From contig NZ_QOIN01000028.1 in NCBI RefSeq assembly GCF_003323715.1, forward strand, positions 248,001 through 312,000: 64,000 nt of DNA. The letters run 5' to 3'. Positions 16,446-26,498 of the stretch are shown in pieces. The translations under genes and the position numbers were made by a program. The notes beneath the pieces are model-generated. The model had not been told where the DNA came from, did no database searches, and was given only the letters and a program-made list of their open reading frames with translations. The DNA is from Streptomyces diacarni. Its GTDB lineage: Bacteria; Actinomycetota; Actinomycetes; Streptomycetales; Streptomycetaceae. Every line of letters starts with the position of its first letter. Position 1 is the stretch's first letter.

Positions 16446-18059
16446 TCAGCGCTGCTTGAGCAGCTCCTCGATCCGGCCGCGGACGTCGTCGGTGTCCAGG
16501 CCGCGGATCGTCAGCGTGGTGCGGCGACGCGCCACGTCGTCCACCGACTCGGCCCACTCGTGGTCGCGGGCGTAGACGACCTGCGCCCAGATCTCGGGCC
16601 CGTCCGGGTGGATGCGCTCGCCCAGCGACGGGTCCTCGTTGACCAGGCGGGCGATGTCGAAGGAGAGCGAACCGTAGTGGGTGGCCAGCTGGCGCGCCGT
16701 CAGCGGGTCCATCCGTACGCCCGGCTCGCGGTCGACCAGCAGCCGGTGCGCCACCGCGTTGGGGTTGGCGACACCGGGCAGCGGGGTGCGCCGCACCAGG
16801 TCCTTCACCGGCACCGCGTTTTCCATGGCCTCGGCGCTTCCTCCGCCGGGCAGCTTCTCCAGCTTGTCCATCACCGTGCGGCCGATGTGCCGGTAGGTCG
16901 TCCACTTGCCGCCCGCGACCGACAGCATGCCGCCCCGGCCCTCGGTGACCACCGTCTCGCGCTTGGCGGACTCCACGCCGCCGGGGCCGCCGGGCAGCAC
17001 CCGCAGCCCCGCGAACGCGTACGTCATCGCGTCGCGGTCCAGGTCCGCGTCCCGCACCGAGAAGGCGGCCTCGTCCAGGATCTGCTGGATGTCGGACTCG
17101 GTCGCGGTGACGTCGGCCGGGTCGCCGGTGTACTCCTCGTCCGTGGTGCCCAGCAGCAGCTGGTCCTCCCACGGCAGCGCGAAGGTGATGCGGTACTTGT
17201 CGATCGGGGTGGCCATCGCGGCGCGCCACGGCGACTTGCGCTTGAGCACCAGGTGGGCGCCCTTGGACAGCCGGATGGAGGGCGCCGCACCGCTGTCCTC
17301 CATGGTGCGCAGGTGGTCCACCCACGGCCCTGTCGCGTTCAGCACCAGGCGCGCGTTGACGCCGAACTCCGTGCCGTCCGTGCGGTCCTTGAGCTCCGCG
17401 CCGGTCACCCGGCCACCGGTGAAACGCAGCCCGGTGACCTCCGCGTGGTTGAGCACCGCGGCGCCCGACTCGACCGCGGCGCGGACCGTCATCACGGCCA
17501 TCCGCGAGTCGTTCATCTGGTGGTCGCCGTAGACCGCGACGGCCTTGAGGTTGTCGGTGCGCAGCGCGGGGTTGTCCGCCGCCGCCTTCGCCGGGGAGAT
17601 GACGCGGCCGACGCCGTCGCCGAACGCGGACAGCGCCGAGTAGGCGAAGACGCCCGCGCCGAGCTTGGCCGCGCCGTGCGGACCGCCCTTGTAGACGGGC
17701 AGGTAGAAGGTGAGCGGGTTGACCAGGTGCGGGGCCACGTCCTTGGCCAGCACCCGGCGCTCGTGATGGTTCTCCGCGACGAGTTTGACCGCGCCGGTCT
17801 GCAGGTACCGCAGGCCGCCGTGGACCAGCTTCGAGGACGCGGATGAGGTGGCGCCGGCGAAGTCGCCGGCGTCCACCATCGCGACCCGCAGCCCCGACTG
17901 CGCGGCGTGCCAGGCGACCGAGGTCCCCAGGATGCCGCCGCCTATGACCAGCAGGTCGTACGTCGCGTTCGCGAGCAGCCCTCTGGTCTCTGCGCGGCCA
18001 GGATTGCTGCCGGCAGTCGGGTGCGTCCCGAGGGTGGGGACGCTCTGCAGGGTGTTCAT
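16446..18059 (-). CDS. glpD: Aerobic glycerol-3-phosphate dehydrogenase
   Basis: A 537-residue FAD enzyme that oxidises glycerol 3-phosphate to dihydroxyacetone phosphate and passes electrons to quinone at the membrane. The FAD-binding motif is YDLLVIGGGILGTSVAWHAA (about residues 34-53), followed by DFAGATSSASSKLVHGGLRY, the conserved substrate/FAD region. The C-terminal DAO-type cap domain follows. The start ATG at 18059 has AGGAGA at the end of glpK, and the gap between the genes is only 5 nt. Third gene of a glpF-glpK-glpD operon. Confidence 0.96.
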   Translation of the reverse strand: MNTLQSVPTLGTHPTAGSNPGRAETRGLLANATYDLLVIGGGILGTSVAWHAAQSGLRVAMVDAGDFAGATSSASSKLVHGGLRYLQTGAVKLVAENHHERRVLAKDVAPHLVNPLTFYLPVYKGGPHGAAKLGAGVFAYSALSAFGDGVGRVISPAKAAADNPALRTDNLKAVAVYGDHQMNDSRMAVMTVRAAVESGAAVLNHAEVTGLRFTGGRVTGAELKDRTDGTEFGVNARLVLNATGPWVDHLRTMEDSGAAPSIRLSKGAHLVLKRKSPWRAAMATPIDKYRITFALPWEDQLLLGTTDEEYTGDPADVTATESDIQQILDEAAFSVRDADLDRDAMTYAFAGLRVLPGGPGGVESAKRETVVTEGRGGMLSVAGGKWTTYRHIGRTVMDKLEKLPGGGSAEAMENAVPVKDLVRRTPLPGVANPNAVAHRLLVDREPGVRMDPLTARQLATHYGSLSFDIARLVNEDPSLGERIHPDGPEIWAQVVYARDHEWAESVDDVARRRTTLTIRGLDTDDVRGRIEELLKQR

Positions 18060-18064
18060 TGCTC

Positions 18065-19609
18065 TCAGTTCTCCTCTTCGATCCAGCCCATGGTCCGCTC
18101 GACGGCCTTGAGCCAGTTCCGGTACTCCCGCTCGCGCGTGTCCGCGTCCATGCGGGGGGTCCATTCCGCGGCGCGCTTCCAGTTGGCCCGCAGCTCGTCG
18201 GTGTCCGACCAGAAGCCGACGGCCAGGCCGGCCGCGTACGCCGCGCCGAGACAGGTCGTCTCGGCCACCATCGGACGGACGACCGGGGCGTCCAGTACGT
18301 CCGAGATGGTCTGCATCAGAAGGTTGTTCGCGGTCATGCCGCCGTCGACCTTGAGCGAGGAGAGCTCCACCTCGGAGTCCTTCTGCATCGCGTCGACGAT
18401 CTCCCGCGTCTGCCAGGCGGTGGCCTCCAGCACCGCGCGGGCCAGGTGCGCCTTGGTGACGTAGCGGGTCAGGCCCGCTATGACGCCGCGCGCGTCCGAG
18501 CGCCAGTACGGGGCGAACAGCCCGGAGAAGGCCGGGACGAAGTAGGCGCCGCCGTTGTCCTCCACGGAGCTGGCCAGCGTCTCGATCTCCGCGGCGCTGT
18601 TGATCAGCCCCATCTGGTCGCGCATCCACTGCACCAGAGAGCCGGTGACCGCGATGGAGCCCTCCAGCGCGAAGACCGGCTCCTGGTCGCCGATGCGGTA
18701 GCCGACCGTGGTGAGCAGCCCGTTGTAGGAGTTGACCGGCTCGTGCCCGGTGTTCATCAGCAGGAAGGTGCCGGTGCCGTAGGTGGACTTCGCCTCGCCC
18801 TCCTCGAAGCAGGTCTGGCCGAACAGCGCCGCCTGCTGGTCGCCGAGCGCGGAGGCCACGGGCAGCCCCGCCAGGTCACCGGTCGCCTCGCCGTACACCT
18901 CGGCCGAGGAGCGGATCTCGGGCAGCAGCGCCATCGGGATGCCGAGCGAGGAACAGATCTTCTCGTCCCAGCTCATGGTGTGCAGGTTCATCAGCATGGT
19001 GCGGGACGCGTTGGTGACGTCCGTGACGTGCCTGCCGCCGTTGGGGCCGCCGGTCAGGTTCCAGATGACCCACGAGTCCATGGTGCCGAAGAGGATCTCG
19101 CCCTTCTCGGCGCGCTCGCGCAGCCCGTCCACGTTGTCGAGCAGCCAGCGGATCTTCGGACCCGCGAAGTACGAGGCCAGCGGCAGCCCGGTCTCGCGGC
19201 GGAAGCGGTCCTGGCCGACGTTGCGGCCCAGCTCCTTGCACAGCGCGTCGGTGCGGGTGTCCTGCCAGACGATGGCGTTGTGCACCGGCTTGCCGGTGGC
19301 CTTCTCCCACAGCAGGGTCGTCTCGCGCTGGTTGGTGATGCCCAGCGCCAGCACGTCCTGCTTGGTTATCCCCGCCTTCTCCATCGCGCCGCTCACGACC
19401 TGCTGGACGTTGGTCCAGATCTCGGCCGCGTCATGCTCGACCCAGCCCGGCTTCGGCAGGATCTGCTCGTGCTCCTTCTGGTCGACCGCGACGATCCGGC
19501 CGTCCTTGTCGAAGACGATGCAGCGGCTGGAGGTGGTGCCCTGGTCGATGGCCGCGATGAAGGGCCCGCCGCCGTGTGCGGAGGCGTGGGTCTCGTGGGT
19601 GTCGCTCAT
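18065..19609 (-). CDS. glpK: Glycerol kinase
   Basis: A 514-residue FGGY kinase that phosphorylates glycerol to glycerol 3-phosphate. Key segments: [16 protein letters not shown] (phosphate-1 loop), [23 protein letters not shown] (glycerol-contacting Arg-Glu), [14 protein letters not shown] and the C-terminal [14 protein letters not shown] (adenosine region). Length is typical. The start ATG at 19609 gives [15 protein letters not shown], a short variable N-terminus. It lies between glpF (85 nt upstream) and glpD. Confidence 0.96.
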   Translation of the reverse strand: MSDTHETHASAHGGGPFIAAIDQGTTSSRCIVFDKDGRIVAVDQKEHEQILPKPGWVEHDAAEIWTNVQQVVSGAMEKAGITKQDVLALGITNQRETTLLWEKATGKPVHNAIVWQDTRTDALCKELGRNVGQDRFRRETGLPLASYFAGPKIRWLLDNVDGLRERAEKGEILFGTMDSWVIWNLTGGPNGGRHVTDVTNASRTMLMNLHTMSWDEKICSSLGIPMALLPEIRSSAEVYGEATGDLAGLPVASALGDQQAALFGQTCFEEGEAKSTYGTGTFLLMNTGHEPVNSYNGLLTTVGYRIGDQEPVFALEGSIAVTGSLVQWMRDQMGLINSAAEIETLASSVEDNGGAYFVPAFSGLFAPYWRSDARGVIAGLTRYVTKAHLARAVLEATAWQTREIVDAMQKDSEVELSSLKVDGGMTANNLLMQTISDVLDAPVVRPMVAETTCLGAAYAAGLAVGFWSDTDELRANWKRAAEWTPRMDADTREREYRNWLKAVERTMGWIEEEN

Positions 19610-19694
19610 GGTGTGTGTGCTCCGATGCGTCGTTGTGTCGGTCTGCCGGCCGGGGTGGCGGCCCGCCGCCTGGCGGGGCTCCCCGGGCGAGGGC

Positions 19695-20459
19695 TCATCC
19701 CCACGCGAGGTTGTAGACGCCCGCGGCGATCGCGGCGCCGGCCAGCGGCCCCACCACCGGGACCCAGGCGTAGCTCCAGTCGCTGCCGCCCTTGTTGGGC
19801 AGCGGCAGCACCGCGTGGATGATCCGGGGACCGAGGTCACGGACCGGGTTGATCGCGTAGCCCGTCGGGCCACCGAGCGAGAGACCGATACCGACGACGA
19901 CCAGCGCGGTGATCAGGGCGCCCATCCGCCCGAGGCCGACGCTGCCGTCGGCGTCCTTGACCAGGCCCTGCGTGAGGATCGCGATGATCAGCACGAAGGT
20001 GGCGATGACCTCGGTGAGGAAGTTCAGCAGCGGCTTGCGCACCTCGGGGGAGGTGAAGAAGACGCCGTGCACCTGGCCCGGGTTCGCGTCCTTCATCTCG
20101 GCGGCGTCGGGCTCGCGGAGAGTGACCTGGAACTGACTGTAGTAGGCCAGCCAGACGAGGACCGCGCCGATCATGGCGCCGAGCAGTTCGCTGCCCATGT
20201 AGACGGGCACGTCGCCCCAGGGGGTGTCGCCCTTGATGGCGAGGGCCAGCGTCACCGCCGGGTTCAGGTGGGCGCCCGAGGACTGCGCCACGTAGGCGCC
20301 GGTGAGCACCGCGAAGCCCCAGCCGAAGGCGACGGCCACCCAGCCGGCCTCGAACGCCTTGGAGCGCTTCAGGTTGACGGCGGCGCACACGCCGCCACCG
20401 AGGAGGACCAGCAGCATCGTGCCGAGGACCTCGCTCGTGAAGATGTCGGAGCTGGACAC
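19695..20459 (-). CDS. glpF: Glycerol facilitator (MIP/aquaglyceroporin)
   Basis: A 254-residue six-helix channel protein. The first selectivity motif is NPA ([13 protein letters not shown]); the second is NPVRD ([12 protein letters not shown]), where the D after NPxR marks the glycerol-conducting subgroup and Ala is replaced by Val. The start is GTG 20459, preceded by AAAGGAG at 7-nt spacing; longer open frame upstream is non-coding leader. It imports glycerol for GlpK. First gene of the operon; a GylR-type operator and promoter lie upstream. Confidence 0.94.
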   Translation of the reverse strand: MSSSDIFTSEVLGTMLLVLLGGGVCAAVNLKRSKAFEAGWVAVAFGWGFAVLTGAYVAQSSGAHLNPAVTLALAIKGDTPWGDVPVYMGSELLGAMIGAVLVWLAYYSQFQVTLREPDAAEMKDANPGQVHGVFFTSPEVRKPLLNFLTEVIATFVLIIAILTQGLVKDADGSVGLGRMGALITALVVVGIGLSLGGPTGYAINPVRDLGPRIIHAVLPLPNKGGSDWSYAWVPVVGPLAGAAIAAGVYNLAWG

Positions 20460-20562
20460 CCGCGGACTCCTTTGTCCTGTTGTCTTTGGGGGTACCCCCG
20501 GCCGGAGGCTGGGGGAGGATAAACGGGTCGGGTCGGTAAGCCGGTCGTTTTCCCGTCCGGCG

Positions 20563-20577
20563 TTCGACAATGTCGAC
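20563..20577. promoter_or_regulatory. GylR-type operator upstream of glpF
   Basis: TTCGACAATGTCGAC, a near-palindrome that differs by two bases from the site in front of gylR (21566-21580). It lies just downstream of the predicted glp start point, a position suited to repression. Confidence 0.6.
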
Positions 20578-20589
20578 CGCTGAACGGCA

Positions 20590-20618
20590 ACTCTTCTCCT
20601 CTACGGAGGTCGCGTCAA
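20590..20618 (-). promoter_or_regulatory. Predicted promoter of glpFKD
   Basis: On the minus strand TTGACG (20613-20618), a 17-nt spacer and AAGAGT (20590-20595) form a reasonable sigma-HrdB type promoter. The predicted start near 20583 sits directly before the operator-like repeat. Confidence 0.45.
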
Positions 20619-20771
20619 GGGGCTGTGACGGATCACTCCCGGGTGCCCATCGTGCGCGCCCGCGCCCCGTCCGGCACGTCGGAGCGGGCCACCGGAGCGG
20701 GCAGGGCGGCCGGCGGGGCGGGCACGGGCCGACGGGGCGCCGCACCCCGGCGCCCCGTCGGCCGCGCCCCC

Positions 20772-21536
20772 TCAGAAGCGCCGCGCACCCAGGTCGCGCG
20801 AGACCGCGCGCGCCGTGTCCCTGACGGCCGCGACAAGCAACGGACGCAGGTCCTCGCCCTCGCAGACCCGCTCCACGGCGCCCGTGATCCCCACCGCGCC
20901 CACCGGCATCGCGCGCCGGTCGTGGATGGGGGCCGCCACCGAGGCGAGGCCGTCCCAGGTCTCCTCCACGTCGGACGCCCAGCCGCGCCCCCTGGTCAGC
21001 TCCAGGGCCGCCTCCAGGCCGTCCTCGCCGGTCACCGTCCGCTCGGTGAAGGCCTGCCGCTCCCCGTCCAGCGCCTCGCTGAGCGCCACCGGGTCGTAGG
21101 CCGTCAGCACCTTGCCCAGCGCCGTGCTGTGCAGCGGCTGCATGGCGCCCACCTCCAGCACCTGGCGGCTGTCGTCCGGGCGGAAGACGTGGTGCACGAT
21201 CAGCACGCCCTGCTGGTGCAGGACGCCCAGATAGACGCTCTCGCCGCTGGAGCGGGCCAGGTCGTCCGTCCACACCAGGGCGCGTGCCCGCAGCTCGTGG
21301 ACGTCCAGGTAGCTGTTGCCCAGACGCAGCAGCTCGGCGCCCAGCTGGTAGCGCCCCGTGGCCGCGTCCTGTTCGATGAAGCCCTCCTGCTGGAGAGTGC
21401 GGATCAGACCGTGCGCGGTGCCCTTGGCGAGGTCGAGCGCGGTGGCGATCTCGGAGAGCCCGAGCCGTCGCTCACCGCCCGCGAGCAGCCGCAGTACGGC
21501 TGCCGCCCGCTCCAGCGACTGGATGGTCCGGGCCAT
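20772..21536 (-). CDS. gylR: IclR-family glycerol operon regulator
   Basis: A 254-residue IclR regulator; this length equals that of the described Streptomyces coelicolor GylR. The N-terminal winged helix (MARTIQSLERAAAVLRLLAG, then LGLSEIATALDLAKGTAHGL) is followed by the GAF-like effector domain with VLEVGAMQPLHSTALGKVL and GWASDVEETWDGLASVAAP. The start ATG 21536 has GGGAGGA upstream; an ATG at 21593 in frame would place the operator inside the coding region and is rejected. GylR represses glpFKD and its own gene, with glycerol 3-phosphate-related induction. Confidence 0.93.
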   Translation of the reverse strand: MARTIQSLERAAAVLRLLAGGERRLGLSEIATALDLAKGTAHGLIRTLQQEGFIEQDAATGRYQLGAELLRLGNSYLDVHELRARALVWTDDLARSSGESVYLGVLHQQGVLIVHHVFRPDDSRQVLEVGAMQPLHSTALGKVLTAYDPVALSEALDGERQAFTERTVTGEDGLEAALELTRGRGWASDVEETWDGLASVAAPIHDRRAMPVGAVGITGAVERVCEGEDLRPLLVAAVRDTARAVSRDLGARRF

Positions 21537-21565
21537 CGGTCCTCCCTGACCTGCCGTTCCGTCAT

Positions 21566-21580
21566 TCGACAATGCCGAAC
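21566..21580. promoter_or_regulatory. GylR-type operator upstream of gylR
   Basis: TTCGACAATGCCGAA matches 13 of 15 bases of the glpF-proximal site. A minus-strand -10-like TACCGT (21582-21587) lies beside it, so it probably overlaps the gylR start point and mediates autoregulation. Confidence 0.6.
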
Positions 21581-21755
21581 GGTATCGCTTCATGTCGACG
21601 CGCCGGTAGTCGGGATCGAGCCGTGATCGTCCCGCGGAGTGTCCGATGGTCGGAATGTCGACCTGCGCTCTTGCGCCCGCCCGCTACGCTGACCGGGTGC
21701 GCTGCCTCACGGGCGCGCAAAGCCGACAGCCGTCGCAACCCAGGGAGCCTCTTCC

Positions 21756-24700
21756 ATGGCATCGAGTTCGAAGTCGCCGCTCAGCACGTCCGCATCCTCG
21801 GACCCCACCCGGGCAGACGCCCTTCGCCAGGCACTGGCCTCGCGGGTGGTCGTCGCCGACGGAGCGATGGGGACGATGATCCAGGCGCAGGACCCGACGC
21901 TGGAGGATTTTCAGCAGCTCGAAGGCTGCAACGAGATCCTGAACGTGACCCGCCCCGACATCATCCGATCGGTCCACGAGGAGTACTTCGCCGCAGGCGT
22001 CGACTGCGTGGAGACCAACACCTTCGGCGCCAACCACGCGGCGCTGGGGGAGTACGACATCACCGACCGCATCTTCGAGCTCTCCGAGAAGGGCGTGGCG
22101 ATCGCCCGCGAGGTCGCCGAGGAGTTCGAGACGTCCGACGGCCGGATGCGCTGGGTGCTGGGCTCCATGGGCCCCGGCACCAAGCTGCCCACCCTCGGAC
22201 ACGCCCCGTACGCCACCCTGCGGGACGCCTACCAGTGCAACGCCGAGGGCATGATCGCCGGCGGGGCCGACGCGCTGCTGGTGGAGACCACCCAGGACCT
22301 GCTGCAGACCAAGGCGTCGGTCATCGGCGCCCGCCGGGCCATGGAGGCCACGGGCGTGAGCCTGCCCCTGCTGTGCTCGGTCACCGTCGAGACGACCGGC
22401 ACCATGCTGCTCGGCTCCGAGATCGGCGCGGCCCTCACGGCGCTGGAACCGCTGGGCATCGACATGATCGGCCTGAACTGCGCCACGGGCCCGGCCGAGA
22501 TGAGCGAGCACCTGCGTCACCTGGCCCAGCACGCCCGCGTCCCGCTCTCCTGCATGCCGAACGCCGGTCTGCCGGTGCTGGGCAAGGACGGCGCCAGCTA
22601 CCCCCTCACGCCCCAGGAGCTGGCGGACGCGCACGACACCTTCGTCCGCGACTACGGCCTCTCCCTGGTCGGCGGCTGCTGCGGTACGACACCCGAGCAC
22701 CTGCGCCAGCTCGTGGAGCGGGTCCGCGGCATGGAGCAGAGCGCGCGCGAGCCGCGGCCCGAGCCGTCGGCGGCCTCCCTCTACCAGGCGGTGCCCTTCC
22801 GCCAGGACACCTCGTACCTGGCCATCGGCGAGCGCACCAACGCCAACGGCTCCAAGAAGTTCCGCACGGCCATGCTGGACGGCCGCTGGGACGACTGCGT
22901 GGAGATCGCCCGGGAGCAGATCCGCGAGGGCGCCCACATGCTCGACCTGTGCGTCGACTACGTCGGCCGCGACGGCGTCGCCGACATGGCGGAGCTGGCC
23001 GGGCGGCTGGCCACCGCCTCCACGCTGCCGATCGTGCTGGACTCGACCGAGATCTCCGTCATCCAGGCGGGGCTGGAGAAGCTGGGCGGCCGCGCCGTCA
23101 TCAACTCCGTCAACTACGAGGACGGCGCCGGAGCCGACTCCCGGTTCGCCAAGGTCACCAAGCTGGCGGCCGAGCACGGCGCGGCCCTCATCGCGCTGAC
23201 CATCGACGAGGAGGGCCAGGCCCGCACCGCCGAGCACAAGGTCGCCATCGCCGAACGCCTCATCGAGGACCTGACGACCAACTACGGCATCCGCGAGTCG
23301 GACATCCTCATCGACACCCTGACCTTCACCATCTGCACGGGCCAGGAGGAGTCCCGCAAGGACGGCATCAACACCATCGAGGCCATCAGGCAGCTCAAGC
23401 GCAAGCACCCCGACGTGCAGACGGTGCTGGGCCTGTCGAACATCTCCTTCGGCCTCAACCCGGCCGCGCGCATCGTGCTCAACTCCGTCTTCCTCGACGA
23501 GTGCGTCAAGGCGGGTCTGGACTCCGCGATCGTGCACGCCAGCAAGATCCTGCCGATCGCCCGCTTCGACGACGAGCAGGTCGAGGTCGCCCGCGACCTG
23601 GTCTACGACCGGCGCAGCGAGGGCTACGACCCGCTCCAGAAGCTCATGCAGCTGTTCGAGGGCGCCACCGCGAAGTCGATGAAGGCGGGCAAGGCGGAGG
23701 AACTGGCGGCACTGCCGCTGGAGGAGCGCCTCCAGCGCCGGATCATCGACGGCGAACGCAACGGCCTGGAGGCCGACCTGGACGCCGCCCTGGAGGAGCG
23801 CCCCGCGCTCGACATCGTCAACGACACGCTGCTCGCCGGGATGAAGGTCGTCGGTGAGCTGTTCGGCTCGGGCCAGATGCAGCTGCCCTTCGTGCTCCAG
23901 TCGGCCGAGGTGATGAAGGCGGCCGTCGCCCACCTCGAACCGCACATGGAGAAGTCCGAGGACGACGCGGGCAAGGGCACGATCGTGCTGGCCACGGTCC
24001 GCGGCGACGTCCACGACATCGGCAAGAACCTGGTGGACATCATCCTGTCCAACAACGGCTACCAGGTCGTCAACCTCGGCATCAAGCAGCCGGTGGGCGC
24101 CATCCTGGACGCCGCGGCCGAGCACAAGGCCGACGTGATCGGCATGTCGGGCCTGCTGGTGAAATCCACGGTGATCATGAAGGAGAACCTGGAGGAGCTC
24201 AACCAGCGCAAGATCGCCGACGACTTCCCCGTCATCCTCGGCGGCGCGGCCCTCACCCGTGCCTACGTCGAACAGGACCTGCACGAGGTCTACGAGGGCG
24301 AGGTCCGCTACGCCAAGGACGCCTTCGAGGGGCTGAGCCTCATGGACGCCCTGATGGACGTCAAGCGCGGCGTGCCCGGGGCCAAGCTGCCCGAGCTCAA
24401 GCAGCGCCGGGTGGCCAAGCGCACCATCGACATCCCCGAACCCGAGGAGAACGACGGCTCCATCCGGTCCGACGTGGCGGTGGACACGCCCGTGCCCACC
24501 CCGCCTTTCTGGGGCACCCGCGTCATCAAGGGCATCGGCCAGCACGACTACGCCTCCTGGCTCGACGAGGGCGCGCTCTTCAAGGGCCAGTGGGGGCTCA
24601 AGGAGTCCCGCAAGGGCGACGGGCCCTCCTACGCGGAGCTGGTGGAGGCCGAGGGCAGGCCGCGGCTGCGCGGCTGGCTGGAGCGGTTGCAGACGGAGAA

Positions 24701-25286
24701 CCTGCTGGAGGCGGCCGTCGTCTACGGCTACTTCCCCTGCTACTCCAAGGGCGACGACCTGATCCTGCTCGACGAGCAGGGCAACGAGCGCACCCGTTTC
24801 ACCTTCCCCCGCCAGCGGCGCGGCCGCCGGCTGTGCCTGGCGGACTTCTTCCGCCCCGAGGACTCGGGCGAGACGGACGTCGTGGGCCTCCAGGTCGTCA
24901 CCGTCGGCTCCCGGATCGGCGAGAAGACCGCCGAGCTGTTCGCGGACAACGCCTACCGCGACTACCTGGAGCTGCACGGCCTCTCGGTCCAGCTGGCCGA
25001 GGCGCTGGCCGAGTACTGGCACGCGCGGGTCCGCGGCGAGCTCGGCTACGCGGGCGATGACCCGAACGAGATGCAGGGCATGTTCGACCTGAAGTACCGG
25101 GGAGCGCGCTTCTCCCTGGGTTACGGTGCCTGCCCCAACCTGGAGGACCGGGCCAAGATCGCCGAGCTGCTGCGCCCCGAGCGGATCGGCGTCGAGCTCT
25201 CCGAGGAGTTCCAGCTCCACCCCGAACAGTCGACCGACGCCATCGTGCTGCACCACCCCGAGGCCAAGTACTTCAACGCCCGCTGA
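21756..25286 (+). CDS. metH: Cobalamin-dependent methionine synthase
   Basis: A 1176-residue modular enzyme that transfers methyl from 5-methyl-tetrahydrofolate via cobalamin to homocysteine. Modules in order: homocysteine/zinc barrel (about 25-330, with zinc cysteines in VGGCCGTTPEH near residue 306), pterin-binding barrel (about 345-620, AIGERTNANGSKKFR), cobalamin cap (about 640-730), cobalamin-binding Rossmann domain with the His ligand in GDVHDIGKN (about residue 753), and the AdoMet activation domain (about 890-1176, RPERIGVELSEEFQLHPEQS). All modules are intact. No cobalamin riboswitch is recognisable in the 160 nt upstream. Confidence 0.97.
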   Translation: MASSSKSPLSTSASSDPTRADALRQALASRVVVADGAMGTMIQAQDPTLEDFQQLEGCNEILNVTRPDIIRSVHEEYFAAGVDCVETNTFGANHAALGEYDITDRIFELSEKGVAIAREVAEEFETSDGRMRWVLGSMGPGTKLPTLGHAPYATLRDAYQCNAEGMIAGGADALLVETTQDLLQTKASVIGARRAMEATGVSLPLLCSVTVETTGTMLLGSEIGAALTALEPLGIDMIGLNCATGPAEMSEHLRHLAQHARVPLSCMPNAGLPVLGKDGASYPLTPQELADAHDTFVRDYGLSLVGGCCGTTPEHLRQLVERVRGMEQSAREPRPEPSAASLYQAVPFRQDTSYLAIGERTNANGSKKFRTAMLDGRWDDCVEIAREQIREGAHMLDLCVDYVGRDGVADMAELAGRLATASTLPIVLDSTEISVIQAGLEKLGGRAVINSVNYEDGAGADSRFAKVTKLAAEHGAALIALTIDEEGQARTAEHKVAIAERLIEDLTTNYGIRESDILIDTLTFTICTGQEESRKDGINTIEAIRQLKRKHPDVQTVLGLSNISFGLNPAARIVLNSVFLDECVKAGLDSAIVHASKILPIARFDDEQVEVARDLVYDRRSEGYDPLQKLMQLFEGATAKSMKAGKAEELAALPLEERLQRRIIDGERNGLEADLDAALEERPALDIVNDTLLAGMKVVGELFGSGQMQLPFVLQSAEVMKAAVAHLEPHMEKSEDDAGKGTIVLATVRGDVHDIGKNLVDIILSNNGYQVVNLGIKQPVGAILDAAAEHKADVIGMSGLLVKSTVIMKENLEELNQRKIADDFPVILGGAALTRAYVEQDLHEVYEGEVRYAKDAFEGLSLMDALMDVKRGVPGAKLPELKQRRVAKRTIDIPEPEENDGSIRSDVAVDTPVPTPPFWGTRVIKGIGQHDYASWLDEGALFKGQWGLKESRKGDGPSYAELVEAEGRPRLRGWLERLQTENLLEAAVVYGYFPCYSKGDDLILLDEQGNERTRFTFPRQRRGRRLCLADFFRPEDSGETDVVGLQVVTVGSRIGEKTAELFADNAYRDYLELHGLSVQLAEALAEYWHARVRGELGYAGDDPNEMQGMFDLKYRGARFSLGYGACPNLEDRAKIAELLRPERIGVELSEEFQLHPEQSTDAIVLHHPEAKYFNAR

Positions 25287-25318
25287 GCGTGCACGTCGTA
25301 GACTGATCGGTCCGGTAC

Positions 25319-25363
25319 AGGCCGGTCGTCCCCTTCCACCGGTAGGGAGGGGACGACCGGCCT
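25319..25363 (+). terminator. Terminator after metH
   Basis: A 16-bp perfect stem (AGGCCGGTCGTCCCCT, 25319-25334, with 25348-25363) closes a 13-nt loop, 32 nt after the metH stop and before the next gene's Shine-Dalgarno. Confidence 0.75.
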
Positions 25364-25389
25364 TGTCGTCCCTTTGGAGGTGTTCGCGG

Positions 25390-26091
25390 ATGGCCGGTAC
25401 AACCCCCGCCGTCACCACCCTTACGGGTGAAGAGCCCGCGCTGCAGGCCGTGCTGCTGGACATGGACGGCACGCTCGTCGCCACCGAGGACTACTGGTGG
25501 GACGCGGAGGTGGAGGTCTTCGCCGAGCTGGGCCACCAGCTGCTGGACGAGTGGCGGCAGATCGTGGTCGGCGGCCCCATGTCGCGCAGCGCCGGGTTCC
25601 TCATCGAGGCCACGGCGGCGGACATCGCCCTGGACGAGCTCAGCGTGCTGTTGAACGCCAAGTTCACCGAGCGCCTCGACAAGGGCGTCGAACTGATGCC
25701 CGGGGCGCGCAGGCTGCTGGCCGAGCTGGCCGCGCACCGGATCCCCGCGGCCCTCGTCTCGGCCTCCCACCGCACCGTGGTGGACCGCATGCTCACCTGG
25801 ATCGGGCGGGAGAACTTCGCCCTCACCGTCGCGGGGGACGAGCTGGTGCGCACGAAGCCCCATCCGGACCCCTATCTGATCGCGGCGCGCAGGCTGGGGG
25901 TCGATCCGGCACGGTGCGCCGTTGTCGAGGACACCGCCACCGGCGTCGCCGCGGGGGAGGCCGCGGGGTGCCAGGTCGTGGCCGTCCCCTCCATCGCGCC
26001 CATCGAGCCCAAGTCGGGGCGCACCATTGTGCGTTCACTCGAAGAAGTCGATCTCGAATTGCTGCGTTCCCTGATCATGGTCGCTCGCTGA
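25390..26091 (+). CDS. HAD-superfamily phosphatase (beta-phosphoglucomutase-like)
   Basis: A 233-residue HAD hydrolase starting MAGTTPAVTTLTGEEPA at 25390, with GGAGGTG 8 nt upstream. Motif I is LLDMDGTLVATE (nucleophile and acid Asp), motif II ALVSASHR, motif III the Lys in RTKPHPDPY, and motif IV VVEDTATGVAAGEAAG. The helical cap after motif I places it with small-sugar-phosphate phosphatases and mutases. The substrate is unknown, and no neighbour fixes its pathway. Confidence 0.88.
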   Translation: MAGTTPAVTTLTGEEPALQAVLLDMDGTLVATEDYWWDAEVEVFAELGHQLLDEWRQIVVGGPMSRSAGFLIEATAADIALDELSVLLNAKFTERLDKGVELMPGARRLLAELAAHRIPAALVSASHRTVVDRMLTWIGRENFALTVAGDELVRTKPHPDPYLIAARRLGVDPARCAVVEDTATGVAAGEAAGCQVVAVPSIAPIEPKSGRTIVRSLEEVDLELLRSLIMVAR

Positions 26092-26498
26092 ACGCCCGGC
26101 ATTTCGCCGCCAGCCGCATTGCCGGGCGCCCCGGGAAACACCGTCACGGGCGGGTGGCGGGCGGATTCCGTGAGCCGTCGGAGAAGGACGAATTCCGGTG
26201 TCCGCTGCCCGGATTGGTCCAGTGACGTTCGTCACGTTCGGCCCCCTCGACAAGCGGTCGCCTGTGTGGTGCTCCTGTGACTGGTGAGGAAAATGTCCTT
26301 CCCTTGTGTCCGCATTGATGGGGCGACGCCAAATACGTCCCGACGTCCGGATAGCGGACAGGAAGCCCGTGGTTCCTGTCCGTGAAAGCTCCCTGGTGAC
26401 CAGGGCTTCAAGGATTACCCGAGCGGACGATTAATGTCGGAGCACCGGCCATTCCACCTCCTGCAACAAACCCCGGCCGGGCGAGGAGATCGTCGACG
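26092..26498 (+). promoter_or_regulatory. 400-bp upstream region of the binding lipoprotein, with hairpin and palindrome
   Basis: No gene is seen. It is less GC-rich than its surroundings. A perfect 10-bp hairpin (CGGACAGGAA, 26355-26364 with 26373-26382, 8-nt loop) is followed 8 nt later by a perfect 15-bp palindrome CCCTGGTGACCAGGG (26391-26405). The hairpin may terminate the HAD transcript; the palindrome is a candidate operator for the downstream lipoprotein gene. Confidence 0.5.

Noticed and set aside
18060..18629. N-terminal extension of glpD to 18629
   Set aside because: It would overlap the glpK coding region in another frame; the ATG at 18059 has a good ribosome site.
21600..21755. 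Cobalamin riboswitch upstream of metH
   Set aside because: I could not find a B12 box or the typical multi-stem layout in the available 160 nt.
21684..25484. 1266-codon minus-strand frame opposite metH
   Set aside because: It mirrors the codon bias of metH exactly and has no domain or ribosome site.
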